Source of the DNA: Microbacterium sp. zg-Y818
Lineage (GTDB): Bacteria; Actinomycetota; Actinomycetes; Actinomycetales; Microbacteriaceae
DNA: 64,000 nt
Direction: 5' to 3'
NCBI RefSeq assembly: GCF_030246905.1
Contig: NZ_CP126741.1
Location: 1,612,001-1,676,000, forward strand
Shown: positions 54,180 to 63,758 of the stretch, in pieces
Numbering within the stretch: position 1 is the first letter of the stretch
How the letters are laid out: each line of letters opens with the position of its first letter
Notes under the pieces: model-generated
Database searches by the model: none
Told to the model about the DNA's origin: nothing
The model's input: only the letters and a program-made list of their open reading frames with translations
Position numbers and translations under genes: made by a program

Positions 54180-54983
54180 GTGCTCGAAACCGCACTGCAC
54201 GCACCGACCGCGCTGATCCCGTGGCTGGACCCCGCCGCGATCATCACGAACTCGCAGCCCTGGGCGCTGCTGGTGGTGTGCTTCATCGTCTTTGCCGAGA
54301 CGGGCCTTCTGGTCGGCTTCCTGCTGCCAGGCGACACGCTGCTGATCATGGCGGGCCTGCTGTCTCATTCGACGGCGGTCGCGCCCGATGGCGTCTTCGG
54401 CATCAGCGCGTGGTGGGTGGCGCTGCTCATCGGACTCTCTGCCTTCGTCGGTGGTGAGGCCGGGTACCTCATCGGCCACAAGGGCGGCCCGGCGGTGTTC
54501 GAGCGCAAGGAATCGGGCGTCTTCAGCCGCCGCAACGTAGAACGCACCAACGCCTTCTTCGAGCGGTACGGCGGCCTCACGATCATCCTGGCGCGGTTCG
54601 TTCCCATCGTGCGCACGTTCGCGCCGGTTGCGGCGGGCGTCGGACACATGCCGTGGCGCCGCTACTCGCTCTACAACTTCATCGGCGCCGTGCTGTGGGG
54701 CTTCGGCCTGACGATGATCGGCTACGGAATCGGGTTCATCCCCTTCGTCGGCGACTTCGTGTCGGAGTACATCGACGTGATCCTGCTCGCCGCTGTCGCA
54801 GGGACGCTCGTCTTCGTCGTCTGGCACTACTTCGCCGAGCGCCGCAAGGTCGCGCAGGAGAAGGCCGCCGGCGACGACGGCGTGACGGATGCCGCAGAGG
54901 CTCAGGAACTGGTCCTGGACCAGGACGCGTTCGACGATGACATCGACGAGAACCCCGAGGGTCCCGCCGCAGCGCGCGGCTAG
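54180..54983 (+). CDS. DedA family membrane protein
   Basis: 267 residues. Hallmarks of the SNARE-associated/DedA family: ETGLLVGFLLPGDTLLIMAG, GGEAGYLIG, FFERYGGLTIILARFVPIVRTFAPVAAG (with the essential Arg, in outline) and MPWRRYSLYN. Family members are phospholipid or undecaprenyl-phosphate translocases or support membrane potential. A charged, acidic tail follows. GTG start just after the tRNA-Leu. It converges on ku with the stops overlapping by four bases. Confidence 0.9.
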   Translation: MLETALHAPTALIPWLDPAAIITNSQPWALLVVCFIVFAETGLLVGFLLPGDTLLIMAGLLSHSTAVAPDGVFGISAWWVALLIGLSAFVGGEAGYLIGHKGGPAVFERKESGVFSRRNVERTNAFFERYGGLTIILARFVPIVRTFAPVAAGVGHMPWRRYSLYNFIGAVLWGFGLTMIGYGIGFIPFVGDFVSEYIDVILLAAVAGTLVFVVWHYFAERRKVAQEKAAGDDGVTDAAEAQELVLDQDAFDDDIDENPEGPAAARG

Positions 54984-55960
54984 CTGGCCTTCTTCTTCGC
55001 GGGCGCCTTCTTCGCCGGGGTCTTCTTAGCCGGTGAGCTCTGGGCGGCCGCCGTCTTGACCGGTGCCTTCCCGGCGGGTGCCTTTTTTGCGGGTGCCTTC
55101 TTCCCGGTTGGCGCGGCGGCGGACTTCTTGGGTGCCGCGTCGTCGGAGTCGGCGCTCCCCGAGCCGCCCCGAGCCGCCCGTGAGCGCTCCACGCTCGCCC
55201 GGAGGGCCGCCATCAGGTCGATGACCTCGCCACCTGTGTCGGACTCCTCCACCTCGCCGAACGTCTCCGATGTGTCGAGAGCGTCGCCCTTCTCGAGCTT
55301 CGCCTCGATGAGGGTGCGCAGCTCCTGCTGATACTCGTCGGTGAAGTCCTCCGGGTCGAAGTCACTGGCGAAGCTCTCGACCAGGCTGGCCGACAACTCC
55401 AGCTCCTTCGCCGAGATGCGCACCGACTCATCCAACGCGGGGAAGGTGGCCTCGCGCACTTCGTCGGCCCACAGCAGCGTCTGCAGCACGAGCACGTCGC
55501 CCCGCACCCGCAGGGCAGCCAGCCGGGTCTTCTGCCGCAGCGCGAAGCGCACGATGGCGGTGCGGTCGGTCTGCTCGAGGGTCTTCCGCAGCAGCACATA
55601 GGCCTTGGGCGAGGCGGAGTCGGGTTCGAGGTAGTACGCCTTGTCGAGGGTGAGCAGGTCTATCTGGTCGCTCGGGACGAATTCCACCACGTCGATCTCG
55701 CGGCTGCGCTCGGACGGCAGCGATGCGATGTCATCGGCGGTGAGCACGACCGTCTGCTCTCCGTCGTCGTACGCCTTGTCGATGTCGGCATACGCCACGA
55801 CCTCGCCGCAGACCTCGCACTTGCGCTGGTAGCGGATGCGCCCGCCGTCGGCGTTGTGCACCTGATGCAGCGGCACGTCGTGGTCCTCGGTGGCGGTGTA
55901 GACCTTCACCGGCACGTTCACGAGCCCGAAAGTCAGTGCGCCTTTCCAGATAGCCCTCAT
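54980..55960 (-). CDS. Bacterial Ku end-joining protein
   Basis: 326 residues from the ATG at 55960. The core RAIWKGALTFGLVNVPVKVYTATE, a Cys pair in KCEVCGEVV, FVPSDQIDLLTLDKAYYLEPD and LEKGDALD are typical Ku. Homodimers encircle DNA ends in non-homologous end joining. The C-terminus is an extended Lys/Ala/Pro tail (repeats of PAKKAP and GKAP) that in other actinobacteria binds DNA. Divergent from ligD across 60 bases, the standard partnership. Confidence 0.94.
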   Translation of the reverse strand: MRAIWKGALTFGLVNVPVKVYTATEDHDVPLHQVHNADGGRIRYQRKCEVCGEVVAYADIDKAYDDGEQTVVLTADDIASLPSERSREIDVVEFVPSDQIDLLTLDKAYYLEPDSASPKAYVLLRKTLEQTDRTAIVRFALRQKTRLAALRVRGDVLVLQTLLWADEVREATFPALDESVRISAKELELSASLVESFASDFDPEDFTDEYQQELRTLIEAKLEKGDALDTSETFGEVEESDTGGEVIDLMAALRASVERSRAARGGSGSADSDDAAPKKSAAAPTGKKAPAKKAPAGKAPVKTAAAQSSPAKKTPAKKAPAKKKAS

Positions 55961-56020
55961 GCTCACAGTGAACACCCGTCGCATCCGTCACGCCTAGAGG
56001 TTGCGCACTAACCTGCTGAC

Positions 56021-58858
56021 ATGGCAGGTGAGGGGCAGCTGATCCGCATCGACGGTCGCCGGCTGCGGGTGACGAACCTCGACAAGGTGCTCTACCCGGC
56101 CACGGGCACCACCAAGGGTGAGGTCATCGACTACTTCACGCGCATCGCGCCGCTGATGATCCCGCACGTGATGGGCCGCCCCGTCACCCGCAAGCGCTGG
56201 CCCGAAGGCGTCGATGCGCCCTCGTTCTTCGCGAAGGACCTCGAGCGCGGCGCCCCGGACTGGGTCAGGCGGATGCCGATCGACCATTCCACGGGCGCCA
56301 AGGACTACCCGCTGGTCGGCGATCGCCCGACGCTGGTCTACCTCGCGCAGGTGGCGAGCCTCGAGCTGCACGTGCCGCAGTGGCGGTTCGGTCCCGACGG
56401 CGGACGCGCGAACCCGGATCGGATCGTGCTGGATCTCGACCCCGGCCCGGGTGCGGGCCTGGTCGAGTGCGCCGAAGTGGCGCGCCTGCTGCGGGAGATT
56501 CTCGCCGGCATGGGGCTGGAGCCGTATCCGGTCACCAGCGGCAGCAAGGGCATCCACCTCTACGCGGCATTGCCCGGCGAACAGTCGAGCGAGCAGATCA
56601 CAGCGGTGGCACGCGAGCTGGCACGGGCTGTCGAAGCGGACCAGCCCGACCTCGTGGTCAGTCAGATGGCGAAGGCTCAGCGCCCCGGCAAGGTCTTCAT
56701 CGACTGGAGCCAGAACAACGGCTCGAAGACCACGATCGCCCCGTATTCGCTGCGAGGGCGGGAGCAGCCGATGGTGGCGGCGCCTCGCGCGTGGGAGGAG
56801 CTCGATGACCCCGACCTGCGGCACCTCCTCTTCAGCGAGGTGCTGGAGCGGGCCGAGACCATGGGCGATCCGCTGGCCCCGCTGGGATTCCACGCCGACG
56901 GGCGCGCGTCGTCCGACGGCCCTCTGGCCGCCTACATCGCCAAGCGCACCGCGGGCCTGACCCCCGAACCCGTGCCCGACAACGCCCTGGGCGGGCGCGC
57001 GGCATCCGAACTCCCCCGGTTCGTCATCCAGGAGCACCACGCCTCGCGCCTGCACTGGGACCTGCGCCTGGAGCGCGACGGCGTGCTGGTCAGCTGGGCC
57101 GTGCCCAAGGGCGTGCCCGAGACGCCCTCGCGTAACCACCTCGCCGTGATGACAGAGGACCATCCCCTCGAGTACGCGACCTTCGAGGGCGAGATACCGC
57201 GCGGGGAATACGGCGCGGGAACGATGACCATCTGGGATGCCGGCGTCTATGACCTGGAGAAGTGGCGCGAGGACGAGGTGATCTTCACGGCGCACGGACG
57301 CCCCGGCGGGCCGCTTGGCGACGTGCGTCTCGCGCTCATCCGTACCGACGGCGCCGGGGAGAAGTCGACGTGGCTGCTGCACCGGATGAAGGTTGATGCC
57401 GCTCGGGCGCGTGATTCCGCCGACGTTCCCCCGTTTGCGCATGTGAGTTCCGGTTCACACAGCCCCCTCGGTGGGGCCGCCGGGCTCGGCGCCGACACGG
57501 ACAGCGGCTCCAGCCCGACCACCGGCGCCGCCCCCGGTGCAGACAGCGACGCGGACACAGACACAGACACAGACAGCGACGCGGACGCGGACACAGACAC
57601 AGACAGCGACGCGGACGTCGACACAGACACGGACACCGGCGCAGTGGGCGATACCGACCCCAGCGCAGGCGCAGGCGCAGTCGGCCGCGGGGACGCCGCC
57701 CCCACCCCCCGTGTGAGCGGGAACTCACATGCGAAAACGGGAAGCACTCGGCAGCAACCGGAAAGCCACCCCCCGGAGGCACGCCCCCAACCTCCCACGC
57801 CCCCGGCCCCGGCCGCAGACCCCCGTGTGAGCAGGAACTCACATGCGAAAACCGGGAACACCAACCGGCAACCGGAGAGCGACCCTTCGGATGTGCGGCC
57901 CATGCTCGCCACGTCCGCGACGCCGGCCCGAGCGCACGACGCCGTCCGCAGCTGGGGCGACCGCGCGTGGACGGAGCTGAAATGGGACGGCATCCGCGCG
58001 CTCGGCATCTGGGACGGCGACTCGCTGCAGCTGCGCGGCCGCAACGGCACCGACATCACTGCCCGCTACCCCGAGCTCACCGCTCAGGCCCCGGCCGTCT
58101 TCGGCGACACCCCCCTCACCGTTGACGGCGAAATCGTGGCCCTCGACGACACCGGCCGGCCGAGCTTCAGTTTGCTGCAGAACCGCATGCACCTCACCGG
58201 TGCCCGCGACATCGCGCGCGAAGCGCAGCGCACGCCGACCGCCTGGTACCTGTTCGACGTGCTCGCGCACGAGGGCGTCGACATCGCGCACCTGCCGCTC
58301 GCCGAGCGCCGCCGGCTGCTGGAGCAGCTGCACACCGCGCCGCCGCGCATCGACATCCCCCCGGTGTTCGACGACCTCGACACCGCGCTCACCACGGCGC
58401 GCCGGCATCGCCTCGAGGGAGTCGTCCTGAAGGACCCGCGGTCGACATACCGCCGCGGACAGCGCACCGAGCAGTGGCTCAAGGTGAAGCTCACCAGCAC
58501 GCAGGAAGTCGTCATCGGCGCCATCCGCCCCGGCAAGGGGGGCCGCAGTGGATCGATCGGGTCGCTCCTGCTCGGCATCCCCGACGAAGAGGGTCTGCGC
58601 TACGTGGGCCGCGTCGGGTCGGGGTTCAGCGACCGCACCCTCGCCCGTCTCGGCGAGACGCTCACGCCGCTGCGCACCGACGAGAATCCGTTCGTCGGCA
58701 TCCCTCGCGCCGATGCCTCCGACGCACTCTGGGTGCGGCCCGAGATCGTCGGCGAGGTCGAGTTCGCCGAGTTCACCCCGGGCGGCACGCTGCGCCACGC
58801 CCGGTGGCGTGGTCTGCGCCCCGACAAGTCACCGGCAGAGGTCACCCGCGAGCAGTGA
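56021..58858 (+). CDS. ligD: ATP-dependent DNA ligase D with expanded linker
   Basis: 945 residues, against about 760-850 for typical three-domain LigD. Order: polymerase/primase domain (residues about 10-310; LVYLAQVASLELHVPQWR, LDLDPGPGAGL), 3'-phosphoesterase domain (about 335-465; FVIQEHHASRLHWDLRLE), a linker of about 160 residues, and ligase domain (about 625-945) with catalytic K654 in ELKWDGIRAL and the OB-fold end LRHARWRGLRPDK. The linker is Asp/Thr/Ser and Pro rich and includes peptides coded by three copies of the dispersed 18-base repeat. It joins DNA ends with Ku. Confidence 0.95.
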   Translation: MAGEGQLIRIDGRRLRVTNLDKVLYPATGTTKGEVIDYFTRIAPLMIPHVMGRPVTRKRWPEGVDAPSFFAKDLERGAPDWVRRMPIDHSTGAKDYPLVGDRPTLVYLAQVASLELHVPQWRFGPDGGRANPDRIVLDLDPGPGAGLVECAEVARLLREILAGMGLEPYPVTSGSKGIHLYAALPGEQSSEQITAVARELARAVEADQPDLVVSQMAKAQRPGKVFIDWSQNNGSKTTIAPYSLRGREQPMVAAPRAWEELDDPDLRHLLFSEVLERAETMGDPLAPLGFHADGRASSDGPLAAYIAKRTAGLTPEPVPDNALGGRAASELPRFVIQEHHASRLHWDLRLERDGVLVSWAVPKGVPETPSRNHLAVMTEDHPLEYATFEGEIPRGEYGAGTMTIWDAGVYDLEKWREDEVIFTAHGRPGGPLGDVRLALIRTDGAGEKSTWLLHRMKVDAARARDSADVPPFAHVSSGSHSPLGGAAGLGADTDSGSSPTTGAAPGADSDADTDTDTDSDADADTDTDSDADVDTDTDTGAVGDTDPSAGAGAVGRGDAAPTPRVSGNSHAKTGSTRQQPESHPPEARPQPPTPPAPAADPRVSRNSHAKTGNTNRQPESDPSDVRPMLATSATPARAHDAVRSWGDRAWTELKWDGIRALGIWDGDSLQLRGRNGTDITARYPELTAQAPAVFGDTPLTVDGEIVALDDTGRPSFSLLQNRMHLTGARDIAREAQRTPTAWYLFDVLAHEGVDIAHLPLAERRRLLEQLHTAPPRIDIPPVFDDLDTALTTARRHRLEGVVLKDPRSTYRRGQRTEQWLKVKLTSTQEVVIGAIRPGKGGRSGSIGSLLLGIPDEEGLRYVGRVGSGFSDRTLARLGETLTPLRTDENPFVGIPRADASDALWVRPEIVGEVEFAEFTPGGTLRHARWRGLRPDKSPAEVTREQ
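57442..57843. repeat. Three dispersed-repeat units and Asp-Thr array inside ligD
   Basis: Units TGTGAGTTCCGGTTCACA (57442-57459), TGTGAGCGGGAACTCACA (57712-57729) and TGTGAGCAGGAACTCACA (57826-57843). They encode HVSSGSH, RVSGNSHAKTG and RVSRNSHAKTG. Between the first two, at about 57541-57640, is a hexamer array (GACACA, GACGCG and relatives) coding for Asp-Thr, Asp-Ser and Asp-Ala pairs. Confidence 0.9.
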
Positions 58859-58867
58859 CCGCGCGGC

Positions 58868-59776
58868 TCACGTGTGCGCGTCGTGCTCGATGTGGCCGGC
58901 GGGCTCGAGCTGGAACGTCGAGTGCGCGACGTCGAAGTGTTCCGCGAGGCATCCCTGCAGCTCGGTGAGGATGCCGGCGGCGCGGCCGTCCGCCAGGCAC
59001 GCTTCGTCGACGACGACGTGGGCCGTGAACACCGGCGCGCCGCGCGTCAGCTGCCACACGTGCACGTCGTGCACGTCGACGACCCCGGGGGTGTCGAGGA
59101 TGTGGCTGCGGATGCGGGCGACCTGCATGCCCTCCGGCGCGCTCTCCCCCAGCACCGATGCCACCTCGCGCAGCAGCGAGATCGCACGCGGCACGATCAT
59201 GGCCGCGATGAGCAGCGACACCACGGCATCCGCCGGGGTCCATCCCGTCAGCAGGATGATCACCGCCGCCACGATGACCGCGGCCGATCCCAGCAGGTCG
59301 CCGAGCACCTCGAGGTACGCCCCGCGCACGTTGATGCTGCGCTTCTGCGCCGCCCCCAGCAGCCACAGCGCCACGGCATTGGCGACGAGCCCCACGGTCG
59401 CGACGATCAGCATGAGCGCGCCGCCGATCTCCGCCTCCCCCGGACGCACCAGTCGTCCCACGGCCTCCACGACGATCCATCCCGCGAGGACCAGCAGGAT
59501 CACGGCGTTGGTGAGCGCGCCGAACACCTCTGCACGCTGATACCCGAACGTCGCCCGGTCGTCGGCCGGGCGTGCTGCGACCGTGCTCGCGATGAGCGCG
59601 ATGACGAGAGCGGCGGCGTCGGTGAACATGTGACCGGCGTCGGCGAGCAGCGCCAGCGACCCCGACAGCAAAGCACCCGCGACCTGCACGACGAGCACGA
59701 CCGTGGTGATCGTCAGCGAGATCGCCAGCAGCCGTCGGTTTCCGGCACCGCGGATGCCGGGGGCATGGTCGTGCAT
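58868..59776 (-). CDS. Cation diffusion facilitator transporter
   Basis: 302 residues from the ATG at 59776, with a His-rich start (MHDHAP). Six hydrophobic helices, the zinc site Asp pair in LLADAGHMFTDA and LEVLGDLLGSA, and a cytoplasmic C-terminal domain (VVDVHDVHVWQLTRGAPVFTAHVVVDE, in outline). Exports Zn2+, Cd2+ or Co2+ in exchange for protons. It ends 9 bases from ligD, converging. Confidence 0.92.
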   Translation of the reverse strand: MHDHAPGIRGAGNRRLLAISLTITTVVLVVQVAGALLSGSLALLADAGHMFTDAAALVIALIASTVAARPADDRATFGYQRAEVFGALTNAVILLVLAGWIVVEAVGRLVRPGEAEIGGALMLIVATVGLVANAVALWLLGAAQKRSINVRGAYLEVLGDLLGSAAVIVAAVIILLTGWTPADAVVSLLIAAMIVPRAISLLREVASVLGESAPEGMQVARIRSHILDTPGVVDVHDVHVWQLTRGAPVFTAHVVVDEACLADGRAAGILTELQGCLAEHFDVAHSTFQLEPAGHIEHDAHT

Positions 59777-59849
59777 GCTTCCACGGTACGTCGCCGACCC
59801 CGGCGCCGGCCCTCCGAACGCTAGTCGGGAATGATCGTGATTCTCAGGC

Positions 59850-60464
59850 TCAGAGGTCTGCCAGGAGCGGCGCGAGGGCGGCGAAGGCGCGGGCGCGATG
59901 GGATGCCGCGTTCTTCTCCCCCGCCTCCCACTCGCCGACGGTGCGCTCGGCGCCCGCCGGCTGTCCGTCGGGGATGAAGACGGGGTCGTAGCCGAAGCCG
60001 CCCTCCCCTGCCGGCGCGGTCGCGAGGCGCCCCGGCCAGGCACCCTCCACGACGTGCTCGGCACCGCCGGGCACGACGAGCGCGATCGTGGAGACGAACC
60101 GAGCGGTGCGACGCGGATCGGCGATGTCGCTCAGCTGGTCCAGCAGCAGCTCGAGGTTCGCCGTGGCATCCTTCGCATGCCCCGCCCAGTAGGCGGAGAA
60201 GACGCCGGGCGAGCCGCCCATCACGTCGACGCACAACCCGGAGTCGTCGGCGAGGGCGGGGAGGCCGGTGTGCGCTGCGGCGGCGCGCGCCTTGATGAGC
60301 GCGTTCTCGGCGAACGTCACCCCGTCTTCGACCGGCTCGGGGCCGTCGTAGCCGACCACCTCGAGGTCGGGCCGGGTGGCGAGCACGATCGACTGGAACT
60401 CCTCGACCTTGTGCGGGTTGTGCGTCGCGAGCACGACGCGTTTCGTCTCGCTGCGCTCGCTCAA
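59850..60464 (-). CDS. rdgB: RdgB/HAM1 non-canonical purine NTP pyrophosphatase
   Basis: 204 residues that hydrolyse (d)ITP and XTP. Motifs: [14 protein letters not shown] at the N-terminus, [25 protein letters not shown] and [15 protein letters not shown]. The most likely start is TTG at 60464, overlapping the rph stop (TTGA) and with GGAGG eight bases upstream. The alternatives are a GTG at about residue 10, or readings that extend into rph. The first residues SERSETKR derive from a dispersed 32-base repeat. Confidence 0.92.
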   Translation of the reverse strand: MSERSETKRVVLATHNPHKVEEFQSIVLATRPDLEVVGYDGPEPVEDGVTFAENALIKARAAAAHTGLPALADDSGLCVDVMGGSPGVFSAYWAGHAKDATANLELLLDQLSDIADPRRTARFVSTIALVVPGGAEHVVEGAWPGRLATAPAGEGGFGYDPVFIPDGQPAGAERTVGEWEAGEKNAASHRARAFAALAPLLADL

Positions 60465-60471
60465 CGGCCGG
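60440..60471. repeat. 32-base dispersed repeat, copy at the rdgB start
   Basis: Begins GTTTCGTCTCGCTGCGC and ends GCTCAACGGCCGG. Three differences from the copy at 34367. Covers the TTG start codon of rdgB and the last codons of rph. Confidence 0.8.
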
Positions 60472-61207
60472 CCTCCTCCGCGAGCACCGCCGCCTGGATG
60501 TCGCGCAGCTGCGCGCACCCGGCGACGCCGAGGTCCAGCAGGGCGTCGAGCTCACGCTTGTCGAAGGGGGCGCCCTCTGCGGTGCCCTGCACCTCGACGA
60601 ACAGGCCGCGGCCGGTGACCACGATGTTCATGTCGGTCTCGGCGCGCACATCCTCGACGTAGGCGAGATCGAGCATGGGCTCGCCGTCGATGATGCCCAC
60701 AGACACCGCCGCGACCGAGTCGACCAGCACCTGCGAGCGCTGCGCGATGAACTTCTTCTCCCGGCCCCACGCGATGGCATCCGCCAGCGCGACGTACGCG
60801 CCGGTGATCGCGGCGGTGCGGGTGCCGCCGTCGGCCTGCAGCACGTCGCAGTCGATGACGATCGTGTTCTCGCCCAGCGCCTTGGTGTCGACCACCGAGC
60901 GCAGCGCGCGGCCGATGAGCCGCGAGATCTCGTGCGTGCGGCCGCCGACGCGCCCCTTGATGGACTCGCGGTCGTTGCGGGAGTTGGTCGCCCGCGGCAG
61001 CATCGCGTACTCGGCGGTGACCCAGCCCTTGCCCTTGCCGGTCAGCCAGCGCGGCACGCCGTTGGTGAACGACGCGGTGCACAGCACCTTGGTGCCGCCG
61101 AAGGAAATCAGCGCCGATCCTTCGGCGTGGGCGCTCCAGCCGCGTTCGATGGTGACGGGTCGCAGCTGGTCGACGGTGCGTCCGTCGGCACGGGTGATGT
61201 CGGTCAT
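60461..61207 (-). CDS. rph: Ribonuclease PH
   Basis: 248-residue phosphorolytic exoribonuclease that trims tRNA 3' ends. Motifs: [31 protein letters not shown] [46 protein letters not shown] and [18 protein letters not shown]. The order rph-rdgB after murI is the usual actinobacterial arrangement. Overlaps rdgB by four bases. Confidence 0.96.
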   Translation of the reverse strand: MTDITRADGRTVDQLRPVTIERGWSAHAEGSALISFGGTKVLCTASFTNGVPRWLTGKGKGWVTAEYAMLPRATNSRNDRESIKGRVGGRTHEISRLIGRALRSVVDTKALGENTIVIDCDVLQADGGTRTAAITGAYVALADAIAWGREKKFIAQRSQVLVDSVAAVSVGIIDGEPMLDLAYVEDVRAETDMNIVVTGRGLFVEVQGTAEGAPFDKRELDALLDLGVAGCAQLRDIQAAVLAEEAGR

Positions 61208-61221
61208 GTCTCTCCGGGTGT

Positions 61222-62040
61222 TCAGCGGGGCAGGTCGATCGCGCCGGTCTGCACGAGGCGCACGGTGCTGATCTCGCGCCCCATCAGTCGGTGGGCGAGG
61301 TGGAGGAAGTCATCGGCCGAGGTGCCGGTGGCCTGATAGTCGTGGCGGGCGGCCGCGCCGGGACCGGCGAGCAGGTCCCGCGAGACGAGCTGACGGTACA
61401 CGTCCTTGGCGGTCTCGGTGTCGCTGGACACCAGCGACACGTCGGGACCCATCACGTAGCTGATCGCACCCTCGAGGAACGGGTAGTGCGTGCAGCCGAG
61501 CACGAGCGTGTCGACGTCGGCATGGCGAAGCGGGGCCAGGTACTCCTCCGCCACGGTGAGCACCTCGGGCGAGTCGGTGACCCCGGCCTCGACGAACTCC
61601 ACGAAGCGCGGGCACGCCTGTGCCGAGACGGTGAGCTTCTCGTTGACCTCGAGCATGTCCTGGTAGGCGCGGGATCCGATGGTCCCCTCGGTGCCGATCA
61701 CGCCGACGCGTCCGTTGCGGGTCGTCGACATCGCGGTGCGCACCGCCGGGCCGATCACTTCGACCACCGGCACGTCATAGCGTTCCCGGGCGTCGCGCAG
61801 CATCGCGGATGAGGCGGTGTTGCACGCGATCACCAGCATCTTCACCCCCTCGTCGACCAGGGTGTCCAGCACCTCGAGCGAGTAGCGGCGTACGTCGGCG
61901 ATGGGCTTCGGACCATACGGCGAGTGTGCGGTGTCGCCCAGGTACAGGATCGACTCGCGGGGAAGCAGCGCCGATACGGCGCGGGCCACCGTGAGCCCGC
62001 CGACGCCGGAGTCGAAGATTCCGATGGGGGCGTCGTTCAC
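61222..62040 (-). CDS. murI: Glutamate racemase
   Basis: 272 residues producing D-glutamate for peptidoglycan. The two catalytic cysteines are in [11 protein letters not shown] and [26 protein letters not shown] and [13 protein letters not shown] are the classic N-terminal blocks. It is the first gene of murI-rph-rdgB, 14 bases before rph, and is divergent from pncB across 40 bases. Confidence 0.96.
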   Translation of the reverse strand: MNDAPIGIFDSGVGGLTVARAVSALLPRESILYLGDTAHSPYGPKPIADVRRYSLEVLDTLVDEGVKMLVIACNTASSAMLRDARERYDVPVVEVIGPAVRTAMSTTRNGRVGVIGTEGTIGSRAYQDMLEVNEKLTVSAQACPRFVEFVEAGVTDSPEVLTVAEEYLAPLRHADVDTLVLGCTHYPFLEGAISYVMGPDVSLVSSDTETAKDVYRQLVSRDLLAGPGAAARHDYQATGTSADDFLHLAHRLMGREISTVRLVQTGAIDLPR

Positions 62041-62080
62041 CTTCCCAGCCTACGCGAGCGCCATCGATAGGCTGGCCCGC

Positions 62081-63433
62081 ATGACCGCAGCGCCCGAACG
62101 CCCCGCCCGCGGGGCGAGCACCGCCCTGTTCACCGACCGGTACGAGCTGACCATGCTCGACGCGGCGCTGCACGACGGCTCCGCGCAGCGCCGCTGCGTG
62201 TTCGAGCTGTTCGGCAGACGACTGCCGGGAGCCCGCCGCTTCGGCGTCGTCGCAGGAACGGGCCGGCTGCTGCAGCACCTGGAGAACTTCCACTTCGGCG
62301 ACGACGAGCTGCGGTACCTGCGCGACAACCGGGTGGTGGATGCCGAGACCATCGCGTTCCTCGAGGGCTACCGGTTCACCGGCACCATCACCGGGTACCG
62401 CGAAGGCGAGCTGTACTTCCCCGGCTCCCCCGTGCTGACGGTCGAGGGCACCTTCGCCGAGGCCGTGGTGCTGGAGACCCTCGCCCTGAGCGTGCTCAAC
62501 CACGACTCCGCCGTCGCGAACGCCGCCGCCCGCATGAGCATCGCCGCCGGCGACCGGCCCCTCGCCGAGATGGGCTCCCGCCGCGCCGACGAGCACTCCG
62601 CCGTCGCCGCCGCCCGCGCGGCGTACATCGTCGGGTTCGATGCCACCAGCAACCTCGAGGCCGGGCGCACGTGGGGCATCCCCACGATGGGGACGGCCGC
62701 GCACGCGTGGACGCTGCTGCACGACACCGAAGAAGAGGCGTTCCGCGCCCAGATCGCCGCGCTCGGCGTGGACACGACCCTGCTCGTGGACACGTACGAC
62801 CTCCGCCAGGGCGTCGAGACGGCCATCCGGGTCGCCGGCACCGGGCTCGGCGGCGTGCGCATCGACTCCGGCGACCTGCCGACGGTCGCCGCCGAGGTGC
62901 GTCGCCAACTCGACGAACTCGGGGCGACGGGAACCAAGATCACGGTGACCAGCGACCTGGACGAGTTCGCGATCGCCGCTCTCGCGGCATCCCCGGTCGA
63001 TGCCTACGGAGTGGGCACCTCGGTCGTCACCGGGTCGGGCGCTCCGACGGCGGGGATGGTCTACAAGCTCGTCGCCCGTCAGGACGGCGCGGGATCCTGG
63101 GTCTCGGTGCAGAAGACGTCCACCGACAAGACCTCGAAGGGCGGACGCAAGGCGGCTTTCCGCACACTGGACCAGGGCGTCGCCACGAGCGAGCTGATCG
63201 CCGTGGCCGACGGGTTCGAGTCCGTGCCGACCGCCGCCGACCACCCCGAGGCGCGGGCGCTGCACGTGACCCTCGTCGACGAGGGTGTCACCGATGCCGC
63301 CCACCTCGGCAGCGAGGGCGTCGCGGCCGCGCGCGCGCACCACCTGCGGGTGCGCGAGGAGCTGCCGGTGCGCGCACTGGCCCTCAGCCGCTCCGAGCCC
63401 GCACTGCCCACCCGCTTCGTCGACGTGGGCTGA
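62081..63433 (+). CDS. pncB: Nicotinate phosphoribosyltransferase
   Basis: 450-residue enzyme of NAD salvage that makes nicotinate mononucleotide. Family blocks: LFTDRYELTMLDAAL, FELFGRRLP, EMGSRRADEH, GTAAHAWTLLH (phosphohistidine site), LVDTYDLRQGVETAI, GVRIDSGDL and YGVGTSVVTG. The ATG at 62081 opens at the point where the family begins. Divergent from murI. Confidence 0.95.
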   Translation: MTAAPERPARGASTALFTDRYELTMLDAALHDGSAQRRCVFELFGRRLPGARRFGVVAGTGRLLQHLENFHFGDDELRYLRDNRVVDAETIAFLEGYRFTGTITGYREGELYFPGSPVLTVEGTFAEAVVLETLALSVLNHDSAVANAAARMSIAAGDRPLAEMGSRRADEHSAVAAARAAYIVGFDATSNLEAGRTWGIPTMGTAAHAWTLLHDTEEEAFRAQIAALGVDTTLLVDTYDLRQGVETAIRVAGTGLGGVRIDSGDLPTVAAEVRRQLDELGATGTKITVTSDLDEFAIAALAASPVDAYGVGTSVVTGSGAPTAGMVYKLVARQDGAGSWVSVQKTSTDKTSKGGRKAAFRTLDQGVATSELIAVADGFESVPTAADHPEARALHVTLVDEGVTDAAHLGSEGVAAARAHHLRVREELPVRALALSRSEPALPTRFVDVG

Positions 63434-63451
63434 GCGGCCCGCGCCGGCGGG

Positions 63452-63718
63452 TCAGGTGTTCAGCGACTCGTAGATCTCTTTGCACGCGGGGCAGACGGGG
63501 AACTTCTCCGGGTCGCGACCGGGCGTCCACTTCTTGCCGCACAGCGCCCGCACCGGCTTGCCGGTGATGGCGGATTCGAGGATCTTGTCCTTTTTGACGT
63601 AGTGCGAAAACCGCTCATGGTCACCCGGCTCGATGTTCTCCTCGCGGATGAGCTCCTCGAGCTCACGGTCGAGGGTCGCGAGACCCCCCTGGTCGGGGCT
63701 GTCGATCGGCGTGCTCAT
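63452..63718 (-). CDS. DUF3039 zinc-ribbon protein
   Basis: 88 residues. The C-terminal half has ALCGKKWTPGRDPEKFPVCPACKE with the Cys pattern of a zinc ribbon, and the mid-segment HERFSHYVKKDKILES is characteristic of DUF3039, an actinobacterial family of unknown function. ATG start. Converges on pncB. Confidence 0.9.
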   Translation of the reverse strand: MSTPIDSPDQGGLATLDRELEELIREENIEPGDHERFSHYVKKDKILESAITGKPVRALCGKKWTPGRDPEKFPVCPACKEIYESLNT

Positions 63719-63758
63719 GGTGAGTCATTCTAGTCGCGGCACCCACGGCGATGGCCCG

